Part shown: positions 1 to 5,560 of the stretch, one piece after another | Layout: each line of letters begins with the position of its first letter | How positions within the stretch are numbered: position 1 is the stretch's first letter | DNA from: Elusimicrobiota bacterium | GTDB lineage: Bacteria > Elusimicrobiota > Elusimicrobia > UBA1565 > UBA9628 | DNA: 10,594 nucleotides | NCBI GenBank assembly: GCA_028717525.1 | Contig: JAQUNT010000034.1 | Span: 1 to 10,594 of the forward strand | Direction: 5' to 3' | The notes under the pieces: model-generated | What the model saw: the letters and a program-made list of their open reading frames with translations, nothing else | The model's database searches: none | Told to the model about the DNA's origin: nothing | Made by a program: the position numbers and the translations under genes

Positions 1-875
1 CCTGGTGCCTCTTCGGCCTCGGCCCGGCGAAGGAAGTGGGCCGCGCCACCCTCCAGCGGACCTTGGACTTCGCGCGCGAGCGCGACGGCGCCGCGGACGG
101 CCGCCTCCAAGTCGCCTTGGGCCCGCATTCCCCCTACATGTGCCCGGACCGCTTCCTGCGCCAGGTCGTGGAGGCCGCGCACGAGCACAGACTCCCAATC
201 CACCTCCACCTCTCCGAGTCCGCGGAGCAAGTCTCCCGCTCCCAGGTCCTGCACGGGGAGACCCCCATCGCCCACCTCGACGGACTCGGGCTCTTCGACT
301 GCCCCCTGCCCACCATCGCCGCCCACTGCATAACCGCGGACGACCGCGACATCGCGATACTCGCCAGGAAGAAGGTTGTCGTGGCCCACACCCCCAAGAC
401 CTACATGAAGCTGGGCATGGGCATGGCTCCTCTGCAGAAGTTCCTGGACCGCGAGGTGCGTGTGGCCCTGGCCACGGACGGCCCGGCCTCCAACAACGAC
501 CTCGACATGCTCCAGGTCATGCGCCTGGCCGGCCTGTTCCAGAAGAACGAGCAGCGCAGGCCGGAAGCCCTGCCCCACGACCGGCTCCTCCGGCTGGCCG
601 CTTCCGGCCGGACCATCGCCCCGGGGTCAGCCGCGGACCTCGCCATCTTCGCCACCGACCAGGCCCACTGGGTCCCCCGCCACGACCTCGCGGCCTCGGT
701 GGTCTACTCCTCCCACCCCGGCGACGTCACCCACGTGATGTGCGACGGCCGCTGGCTCATGAAGGACCGGCAGCTGGTCACCCTCGACGAGGAGCGCATC
801 CTGCGCGAGGCCGAGAAGCGCGCCCTGCGTTTGGTCGGCGCGCCCATGCGGCTGGTGCGCCGCTACCGCGGTTAG
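1..875 (+). CDS. mtaD: Amidohydrolase, MTA/SAH deaminase-like (5' end outside window)
   Basis: This is the C-terminal part of a metal-dependent amidohydrolase. The reading frame is open from base 3 (WCLFGLG...) to TAG at 873-875, so the start lies upstream of the window. Signatures of the MTA/SAH deaminase (MtaD) group are a HLHLSES strand near base 200, a histidine in AAHC near base 325, and the block HTPKTYMKLGMG followed by ATDGPASNNDLDM, which carries the metal-binding Asp. Family members deaminate the adenine ring of methylthioadenosine, S-adenosylhomocysteine or 5'-deoxyadenosine in the cytoplasm, serving nucleoside salvage and the methyl cycle. The C-terminal small beta domain is present (APGSAADLAIF...VMCDGRWLMKD). 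About nine or ten residues seem to be missing between LRLAASG and RTIAPG compared with remembered relatives. The family is clear; the exact substrate is not, and another aminohydrolase of the same clan is possible. Confidence 0.85.
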   Translation, partial: WCLFGLGPAKEVGRATLQRTLDFARERDGAADGRLQVALGPHSPYMCPDRFLRQVVEAAHEHRLPIHLHLSESAEQVSRSQVLHGETPIAHLDGLGLFDCPLPTIAAHCITADDRDIAILARKKVVVAHTPKTYMKLGMGMAPLQKFLDREVRVALATDGPASNNDLDMLQVMRLAGLFQKNEQRRPEALPHDRLLRLAASGRTIAPGSAADLAIFATDQAHWVPRHDLAASVVYSSHPGDVTHVMCDGRWLMKDRQLVTLDEERILREAEKRALRLVGAPMRLVRRYRG

Positions 876-876
876 C

Positions 877-890
877 GGGCCAAAAGGCCC
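877..890 (+). terminator. Weak hairpin after the deaminase gene
   Basis: GGGCC-AAAA-GGCCC forms a 5-bp stem with a four-base loop, starting one base after the TAG of the deaminase gene. No T-run follows, so this would be a poor intrinsic terminator. It may only protect the 3' end or do nothing. Confidence 0.3.
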
Positions 891-904
891 ACCCGGCTTC
901 TAGG

Positions 905-932
905 TCGAAAGGCACCTTTTCTATGTTATAAT
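905..932 (+). promoter_or_regulatory. Sigma-70-type promoter for the clostripain gene
   Basis: A perfect TATAAT lies at 927-932 within a short AT-rich patch in GC-rich sequence. Sixteen bases upstream, TCGAAA (905-910) matches four of six positions of TTGACA. Transcription would start near 939 and give a leader of about 25 bases containing AGGGGG (954-959), five bases before the ATG. The -10 box is convincing; the -35 box is weak. Confidence 0.6.
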
Positions 933-964
933 CGGGACCAGGCCGCACCTGCTAGGGGGTTGCA

Positions 965-2296
965 ATGCTCAAGAGCTGTCTAGCCGCTTTCGCCGCCGTG
1001 CTGGTCTGCGCCGGCTCAGCCGCCGCGGACAAGATCGATTTCGACCAGGGCGTGGACGTCAAGGCCATCGTCCAGTCTCTCCAGGCCCAGCCCATGCAGG
1101 CCGCCCGGGCCCCCCAGGCCGGCGTGGCCGAGTGGACGGTCATGGTCTACGTCAACGCCAAGAACAACCTGGAGTCCTACGGCCTGACCGACGTCAACGA
1201 GATGGAGAAGGTCGGCTCCACGGACCAGGTCAAGATCGCGGTGGAGTTCGGCCGCATCAAGGGCTACAGCTCCGCGGACGGCAACTGGGTCGGCCAGCGC
1301 CGCTACATCGTGGCCAAGGACGCGGACATGTCCAAGATCGCCAGCCCGGTCCTGCAGGATATCCCCAAGGCCGACATGGGCGACTGGAAGCACCTGGTGG
1401 AGTTCGTGGCCTGGGCCAAGCAGAACGCCCCGGCCAAGCGCTACATGCTCGTGGTCTGGAACCACGGCAGCGGCTGGTCCAAGGCCCGGCGCAGCCAGGT
1501 CGTCATCAACGGCATCTCCTATGACGACGAGTCCGGCAACCACATGACCACCCAGGACATGGCCTCCGCCCTGGCCGGCATGGGCAAGGTCGAAGTTTAC
1601 GCCTCCGACGCCTGCCTCATGCAGATGGCCGAGATCGGCTACCAGATCCGGGACCACGCGGACTACGTGGTCGGCTCCGAGGAGACCGAGCCCGCAGACG
1701 GCTACACCTACGACACGCTGCTCGGGCCGCTCTCCGCCAAGCCCGCCATGTCCGCCGCGGAGCTGGCCAAGCTCACGGCCGACGCCTACACCGCGCACTA
1801 CGCCTCCATCAACCAGGGCGCCGCCCAGTCCGCGGTCAAGGCCTCGGCCCTGGCCAGGCTCCTGCCCATGCTCGGCGCCTGGACCGACGCGGTCATCGCG
1901 GCCAACGAGACCGCGGTGGTCAAGTCCGCGCGCAGCGCCGCGCAGAAGTTCTACTACAGCGACAACAAGGACCTCCTGCACTTCGTCCGGCTCGTGGACG
2001 CCGGCACCCAGAACCCCGTGGTCAAGGCCAAGGGCACCGAGCTCGAGCGCTTCCTCAAGGACGAGGTCATCAGCGCCAACGCCGTCACGGGCAGCAAGTA
2101 CAAGGACGCCTACGGCCTGGCGGTCTACATCCCCAGCGGCTACTACAACTCCGCCTACGACGGGCTGGCCTGGGCCAAGGACGGCTCCTACGCCAGGTTC
2201 GCCAAGTGGATCAAGGATATCAAGGAAGACCCCAGCAACGGCGGCGGCGACGACGAGGGCGGCTGGGACGACTATTACAAGCAGGCTTCCCGATAG
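965..2296 (+). CDS. Secreted clostripain-family (C11) cysteine peptidase
   Basis: This 443-residue protein is an exported cysteine protease of peptidase family C11. Residues 1-21 form a signal peptide: Lys3, a hydrophobic core, then AGSAAA before Asp22. Cys15 is not in a proper lipobox (valine at -1), so signal peptidase I is expected and the product should be periplasmic or secreted. The domain opens at about residue 56 (WTVMVYVNAKNNLE). The catalytic His is in WNHGSGW (His167) and the catalytic Cys in SDACLMQM (Cys217), an order and spacing typical of C11 enzymes. Clostripain itself cuts after arginine and needs calcium and self-processing; specificity here cannot be read. The C-terminus is a Gly/Asp-rich tail (GGGDDEGGWDDYY). 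The ATG at 965 follows the ribosome site AGGGGG. The gene has its own promoter and terminator, so it is probably a single-gene unit. Arginine codons are nearly all CGC or CGG. Confidence 0.9.
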   Translation: MLKSCLAAFAAVLVCAGSAAADKIDFDQGVDVKAIVQSLQAQPMQAARAPQAGVAEWTVMVYVNAKNNLESYGLTDVNEMEKVGSTDQVKIAVEFGRIKGYSSADGNWVGQRRYIVAKDADMSKIASPVLQDIPKADMGDWKHLVEFVAWAKQNAPAKRYMLVVWNHGSGWSKARRSQVVINGISYDDESGNHMTTQDMASALAGMGKVEVYASDACLMQMAEIGYQIRDHADYVVGSEETEPADGYTYDTLLGPLSAKPAMSAAELAKLTADAYTAHYASINQGAAQSAVKASALARLLPMLGAWTDAVIAANETAVVKSARSAAQKFYYSDNKDLLHFVRLVDAGTQNPVVKAKGTELERFLKDEVISANAVTGSKYKDAYGLAVYIPSGYYNSAYDGLAWAKDGSYARFAKWIKDIKEDPSNGGGDDEGGWDDYYKQASR

Positions 2297-2317
2297 CGCA
2301 CCCGTCGGCTGAACAGG

Positions 2318-2352
2318 CCCCCCGTCCCTCCGGGACGGGGGGTCGCGCTTTT
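2318..2352 (+). terminator. Intrinsic terminator after the clostripain gene
   Basis: There is a perfect 11-bp stem, CCCCCCGTCCC (2318-2328) pairing with its complement at 2332-2342, around a three-base loop. A short T-run (2349-2352) follows a few bases later. It lies 21 bases after the protease stop codon and separates it from the next promoter. Confidence 0.8.
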
Positions 2353-2363
2353 CCCCTTCCAGA

Positions 2364-2392
2364 TTGACAAGGCAGCGGGCATTACATATCTT
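2364..2392 (+). promoter_or_regulatory. Sigma-70-type promoter for the EF-Tu-like small gene
   Basis: A perfect TTGACA (2364-2369) is followed after 17 bases by TATCTT (2387-2392), which matches four of six -10 positions. Transcription would start near 2399. The resulting leader carries two purine-rich candidate ribosome sites, AAGGAG near 2403-2408 and GGAGG at 2413-2417, the latter four bases from the ATG. It sits directly behind the terminator of the preceding gene. Confidence 0.65.
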
Positions 2393-2421
2393 CTAGCTGA
2401 AAAAGGAGTTCCGGAGGCACC

Positions 2422-2676
2422 ATGGCAGAAAAAGAGATCGGCAAGATCACGCATTACTTCGCGCACGTCTCCGCGGGGGTCATCGCGCTGAGCGACACGC
2501 TCAAGACCGGCGACACCATCCACATCCGTGGCGCGCACGACGACATCACCCAGGTCGTGGACTCCATGCAGGTGGACCACAAGCCCGTGACCGAGGCCAA
2601 GCCCGGCGACCAGGTCGGGATCAAGGTCTCGGCCAAGGTCCATCCGCACGACAAGGTGTTCAAAGCAGTCCCATAA
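2422..2676 (+). CDS. Small EF-Tu domain II-like protein (translation factor-like)
   Basis: An 84-residue cytoplasmic protein resembling the second (beta-barrel) domain of translational GTPases. Typical features are GKITHYFAHVSAGVIAL, then DTLKTGDTIHIRG, then VDSMQVDHKPVTEAKPGDQVGIKV. In EF-Tu/IF2-type barrels the segment after 'L..GD.I...G' and the 'A..GD.VGI.V' strand have this pattern. There is no GTPase domain. Small proteins like this are usually annotated as elongation factor-like, and the same fold is found at the C-terminus of some U32-family peptidases/tRNA hydroxylation proteins. The role is unknown; RNA or protein binding is plausible. The ATG at 2422 has GGAGG four bases upstream and a strong promoter, suggesting high expression. 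It is followed by two tandem hairpins, so it is probably monocistronic. Confidence 0.8.
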   Translation: MAEKEIGKITHYFAHVSAGVIALSDTLKTGDTIHIRGAHDDITQVVDSMQVDHKPVTEAKPGDQVGIKVSAKVHPHDKVFKAVP

Positions 2677-2699
2677 CAGGACTCTCGCCGTAGAATGGC

Positions 2700-2755
2700 G
2701 GGGAGCCCTACGGGCTCCCCGCAACCGGCGCCCCCCTATGAGGGGGGCGCCGGTT
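2700..2755 (+). terminator. Two tandem perfect hairpins after the EF-Tu-like gene
   Basis: Hairpin one pairs GGGGAGCCC (2700-2708) with 2712-2720: nine base pairs, loop TAC. Two bases later hairpin two pairs AACCGGCGCCCCCC (2723-2736) with 2742-2755: fourteen perfect pairs, loop TATGA. No T-run follows either, so they are not textbook intrinsic terminators. They could still stop or pause polymerase, protect the upstream mRNA from 3' exonucleases, or belong to a dispersed palindromic repeat. They end just before the acyltransferase promoter. Confidence 0.6.
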
Positions 2756-2758
2756 CCG

Positions 2759-2787
2759 TTGGGGTGGCCATCCGAATTTGGCATAAT
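2759..2787 (+). promoter_or_regulatory. Candidate promoter for the acyltransferase-rubrerythrin unit
   Basis: CATAAT (2782-2787) matches five of six -10 positions, and TTGGGG (2759-2764) lies 17 bases upstream as a weak -35. The expected transcription start, six to eight bases after the -10, falls at 2793-2795, on or beside the GTG used as start codon. No Shine-Dalgarno sequence is visible before that codon, so the mRNA may be leaderless. Confidence 0.45.
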
Positions 2788-2793
2788 CCAATC

Positions 2794-3684
2794 GTGAATC
2801 CGCTCCTCTCCGGCCTCCTGCGCGCCATCCTCTTCTGCGCCGGCACGACCGTGAGCTTCCTGCCCAGGCCCGCGGAGGTCTCCTTGGGCCGCCTCTTGGG
2901 CCGCCTGCTCTACGCTTTGGACTGGAAGCGCAAGCGCATCGGCCGCGAGAACATGGCCCGCTGCCTGCCCGAGCTCCCGGCGACCGAGCGCGAGCGCCTG
3001 CTGGCGGAGAACTACCGCCACTACGGAATCCTCGCTCTGGAGCTCATTCACTATTTCTCCCCCTTCCCAGGCCATTACCCGGCCTATGTCCGGCGCGTCG
3101 TGGTCCTGGAAGGCTATGAACATTGGCGGAAAGCCAACGCCCGCGGCAAGGGCGTTATCTTCATCTCCGGACACTTCGCCAACTGGGAGCTGATGGTGGC
3201 CGTGGGGGGACTGCACGGCATCCCCCTGACCTTGGTGACCCGGCACTTGAAGCCCGAGTGGCTCCATCTGCAGATCGAGGCTGGGCGCCTCTCAATCGGC
3301 TGCCGGTGCGTCTATCAGCCCCGCACCTTGCCGACCATCCTGAAGGCCCTGCGCCAGGGGGAATCCCTGGGCATCGCCATGGACCAGTACATGCCCCCGC
3401 CCATGGGCAGCCCCACCCCTTTCTTCGGCACCCGGGTGGACACCTTGGCCGCGGTCGGCCCCCTGGCCGCGCGCACCGGAGCGGCCGTACTGTCCGCCAC
3501 CCAGAGGCGCGAGCCCGACGGCCGGGTGCGCGTCATCCTGTCGCCGGCTTTGGACCTGGGGCCGCTGCTCAAGGACCCGGCGGCGACCAACGCCCGGCTC
3601 GTGCGCGAGATCGAGAACATGATACGCGCCAACCCCTCTCAGTGGCTCTGGATCCACCGCCGCTTCAAGAACCTTGAACATTGA
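2794..3684 (+). CDS. LpxL/HtrB-family lipid A-type acyltransferase
   Basis: A 296-residue inner-membrane acyltransferase of the lysophospholipid acyltransferase superfamily, LpxL/HtrB branch, which adds secondary acyl chains to lipid A precursors. The HX4E catalytic motif is SGHFANWE (His127, Glu132). Further family blocks are RENMARCLPELP near residue 50, DQYMPPPMGSPTPFFG near 195, ARTGAAVL, and the C-terminal QWLWIHRRFK. An N-terminal hydrophobic stretch (LLSGLLRAILF) would anchor it in the membrane. I chose GTG 2794 because homologous sequence begins there; an in-frame ATG at 2695 would make the protein translate through both upstream hairpins, giving a proline/glycine-rich leader. GTG 2764 is an alternative. 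No ribosome site precedes 2794. Rubrerythrin follows after 19 bases, suggesting co-transcription. Lipid A work is the likeliest role, but the acceptor could be another lysolipid. Confidence 0.85.
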   Translation: MNPLLSGLLRAILFCAGTTVSFLPRPAEVSLGRLLGRLLYALDWKRKRIGRENMARCLPELPATERERLLAENYRHYGILALELIHYFSPFPGHYPAYVRRVVVLEGYEHWRKANARGKGVIFISGHFANWELMVAVGGLHGIPLTLVTRHLKPEWLHLQIEAGRLSIGCRCVYQPRTLPTILKALRQGESLGIAMDQYMPPPMGSPTPFFGTRVDTLAAVGPLAARTGAAVLSATQRREPDGRVRVILSPALDLGPLLKDPAATNARLVREIENMIRANPSQWLWIHRRFKNLEH

Positions 3685-3690
3685 AAACCC

Positions 3691-3696
3691 AGGAGG
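3691..3696 (+). promoter_or_regulatory. Ribosome binding site of rubrerythrin
   Basis: AGGAGG lies seven bases before ATG 3704. It settles the start: a TTG at 3674 opens the same frame ten codons earlier but overlaps the acyltransferase end and has no such site. Confidence 0.85.
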
Positions 3697-3703
3697 CTCG
3701 GAC

Positions 3704-4276
3704 ATGAAACTCAAAGGCAGCCAGACGGAGAAGAACCTCATCGCTTCGTTCGCGGGAGAGTCCCAGGCCCGCAACCGCTACACCTACGCCGCGGGCCAGG
3801 CGCGCAAGGACGGCTTCCAGCAGATCGCTTGGGCCTTCGAGGAGACCGCGGACCAGGAGAAGGAGCACGCCAAGCGCTTCTTCAGCCTGCTCGAGGGCGG
3901 CGAGGCCCAGGTGGCGGCCATGTTCCCGGCCGGCAAGACCGGCAGCACCGCGGAGAACCTCAAGGCCGCGGCGGAGGGCGAGGCCCATGAGTGGGGCGTG
4001 CTCTACCCGGAGTGCGCCAAGACGGCGCGCGCCGAAGGCTTCGAGGCCGCGGCCAAGCTCTTCGAGTTCATCGCGGTGGCGGAGAAGCAGCACGAGCGGC
4101 GCTACCGGGGCCTGCTGGCCAGCGTGGAGGCCGGGGAGGTCTTCAAGAAGAAGGCCAAGGTCAAGTGGCGCTGCCGCAACTGCGGCTACACCCATGAGGG
4201 AGAGGCCGCGCCGGCGGCCTGCCCGGCCTGCGCCCATCCCCAGGGCTATTTCGAGGTCGCGGCCGAGAACTGGTAG
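3704..4276 (+). CDS. rbr: Rubrerythrin
   Basis: A 190-residue rubrerythrin, a cytoplasmic non-haem diiron peroxidase that reduces hydrogen peroxide in anaerobes and microaerophiles. The four-helix ferritin-like domain carries all the expected iron ligands: Glu19 (GESQAR), Glu52 and His55 (QEKEHA), Glu93 and Glu96 (EGEAHEW), Glu127 and His130 (AEKQHE). The C-terminal rubredoxin-like domain has both Cys pairs, CRNCGY and CPACAHPQGYF, for one iron that passes electrons to the diiron site. The length is normal. All ten arginines use CGN codons, in contrast to the genes downstream on the other strand. It has a strong ribosome site but no separate promoter that I can see, so it probably shares the acyltransferase transcript. 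It meets the GAPDH gene tail to tail. Confidence 0.95.
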   Translation: MKLKGSQTEKNLIASFAGESQARNRYTYAAGQARKDGFQQIAWAFEETADQEKEHAKRFFSLLEGGEAQVAAMFPAGKTGSTAENLKAAAEGEAHEWGVLYPECAKTARAEGFEAAAKLFEFIAVAEKQHERRYRGLLASVEAGEVFKKKAKVKWRCRNCGYTHEGEAAPAACPACAHPQGYFEVAAENW

Positions 4277-4294
4277 GCCGGCCTCAGGCCTGAG
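4275..4294. repeat. Overlapping palindromes between convergent genes
   Basis: The 27-base gap between the two convergent stop codons contains AGGCCGGCCT (4275-4284) and CTCAGGCCTGAG (4283-4294), each its own reverse complement. A short hairpin GGCC-TCA-GGCC is also possible (4280-4290). This could act as a weak two-way transcription stop, but there is no T-run on either side and GC-rich palindromes arise easily here. Confidence 0.3.
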
Positions 4295-4303
4295 CCCCAG
4301 CGC

Positions 4304-5548
4304 CTATCCCATCGCCTTGTCGATATAGATCGTCAGCTCTCCCAGGCAGTTCGTGTAGCTCCCGTATTCGTTGTCATACCAGCCGAAGATCTTGGCGTGC
4401 GTGACCGGCAGCCTGAGCCCGTTCTGGGAAGTCATCTCATAGCGCTGGAGGAGCTCGGCGGGCAGTTCGATGAAGCCGGTCCTGGTATGCGTTTCGTGGC
4501 CCTCGATCACCACGGCGGCCCTGGTCCCCATGATGTCGGACGAGACATTCTGCCTCTTGCTGAAGAGCACGAGCCCCTTCTGCTGCCCCTCGGAGCAGGC
4601 GCGGTAGATGCCGTTGATCAGATCCTGATTGATCACGGGCTCGCCCTTCGCATTCAGGGGCGAGTGGAAGGTCACGTTCAGGTTGATGAGGGAGACGGTG
4701 TTGGTGGGGACGCGCACCGAGTCCGCCATGAAACCGATCCTCTTGATCGCCGGCAGCACGCTTTCCAGGGCCTGCGCGGCGCCCGTCGTCGAAAGGATGA
4801 TGTTGTTGAATGCCGCCCGCGTCTTCCTGAGATCCGCGGCCCCGCCCTTGGGCACCGAGTCGAGCACGCTCTGCGTGTTCGTGGCGGCGTGGATCGTCGA
4901 CATGGAGGCGGTGAGGATGCCGGAAGTCTCCCGCGTGTCGAGCAGCGGCTTCATCATGTGGGCGAGCCCCGTGGTGGTGCAAGAGGCCGCCGAGATGACG
5001 TGGTGCTTCCGCGGGTCAAAGGCCGTGTGGTTGATGCCGTAGATGAGCATCGTCGTGTCGTCCCCGGCCTTCTTCGACTTGTCCTTGATCTTGAACGGGG
5101 CGCTGTTGATGACCTTTTCCGCGCCAGCCTCCAGGTGGCCCCTGAGGCTCCCCTTCTTGTCATCACCGCCAGGGGCGACCGGGTCGGCGAACGTCCCCGT
5201 GGTCTCGACCACCAAGCGCACACCCTCCTTCCTCCAATTGACGTCTTTCGGGTTGCGGGCCTGCCTGAGGATCTTGACGGGACATCCGTCGACCTCGAAC
5301 AGCGCGGCCGCCGAATCGAGGATTTTGACGCTGCTCTCGCCCCGCGCCGCGACCCCGTGGAGGAACCCGCCCAGGGAACCATAGGTCGAATCGCTCTCCA
5401 GCACCTGAGCGATGTCGTCAAGGGTCTTGCCGACTTCGCGGCCCGTGTTGACCACGAAGCCCGAGAAGTGCCTTCTGGACAGATGATGCCACAAGGTCAG
5501 CTTGCCGATCCGGCCCAGCCCATTGATCCCCAAGTATTCCTTTGCCAT
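4304..5548 (-). CDS. Glyceraldehyde-3-phosphate dehydrogenase, long variant
   Basis: A 414-residue GAPDH-family enzyme, about 80 residues longer than the usual ~335. The family enzyme oxidises glyceraldehyde-3-phosphate to 1,3-bisphosphoglycerate with NAD(P). The Rossmann start is GINGLGRIGK (residues 7-16). The catalytic Cys is Cys190 in SAASCTTTGL (usual SNASCTTN), the partner His is His220 in STIHAATNTQ, followed by STTGAAQALESVLP, RVPTNTVSLINL and WYDNEYGS. Extra residues lie mainly before the Cys, such as PVAPGGDDKKGS and FKIKDKSKK. The Asp that normally binds the adenosine ribose of NAD (VNDL) is replaced: VVNTGREVG has Thr35. NADP or mixed cofactor use is therefore possible. It is the last gene of a minus-strand unit, starting 12 bases after the dikinase-like gene. 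A second GAPDH elsewhere in the genome, with this one specialised, is plausible. Confidence 0.88.
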   Translation of the reverse strand: MAKEYLGINGLGRIGKLTLWHHLSRRHFSGFVVNTGREVGKTLDDIAQVLESDSTYGSLGGFLHGVAARGESSVKILDSAAALFEVDGCPVKILRQARNPKDVNWRKEGVRLVVETTGTFADPVAPGGDDKKGSLRGHLEAGAEKVINSAPFKIKDKSKKAGDDTTMLIYGINHTAFDPRKHHVISAASCTTTGLAHMMKPLLDTRETSGILTASMSTIHAATNTQSVLDSVPKGGAADLRKTRAAFNNIILSTTGAAQALESVLPAIKRIGFMADSVRVPTNTVSLINLNVTFHSPLNAKGEPVINQDLINGIYRACSEGQQKGLVLFSKRQNVSSDIMGTRAAVVIEGHETHTRTGFIELPAELLQRYEMTSQNGLRLPVTHAKIFGWYDNEYGSYTNCLGELTIYIDKAMG

Positions 5549-5549
5549 A

Positions 5550-5558
5550 CCCCCCCCT
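5550..5558 (-). promoter_or_regulatory. Ribosome binding site made of an eight-G run
   Basis: Read on the minus strand, the 12-base gap between the dikinase-like stop and the GAPDH ATG is almost wholly AGGGGGGGG followed by T. The A+G tract serves as Shine-Dalgarno sequence and ends one base before the ATG, though pairing can use its upstream part. A homopolymer of eight is prone to length change. Confidence 0.6.
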
Positions 5559-5560
5559 GT

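Noticed and set aside
5..931. Plus-strand open frame of 308 codons overlapping the deaminase gene.
   Set aside because: The product is extremely Pro/Arg/Gly-rich and out of frame with the well-supported amidohydrolase motifs.
1016..1981. Minus-strand open frame of 321 codons inside the protease gene.
   Set aside because: It is a Gly/Val/Leu/His-rich shadow of the C11 peptidase, which has a signal peptide and catalytic residues on the plus strand.
2695..2793. Upstream ATG for the acyltransferase (33 extra residues).
   Set aside because: The extra sequence would be translated from both perfect hairpins and is not like the N-terminus of the family; a promoter -10 box also lies inside it.
2275..3267. 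Minus-strand open frame of 330 codons crossing a terminator, the EF-Tu-like gene and part of the acyltransferase.
   Set aside because: It runs through hairpins and two supported genes on the other strand and shows no recognisable motif.
3674..3703. TTG start for rubrerythrin ten codons upstream.
   Set aside because: It overlaps the acyltransferase end and has no ribosome site, while ATG 3704 has AGGAGG at seven bases and begins with the family-typical MKLKGSQTEKNL.
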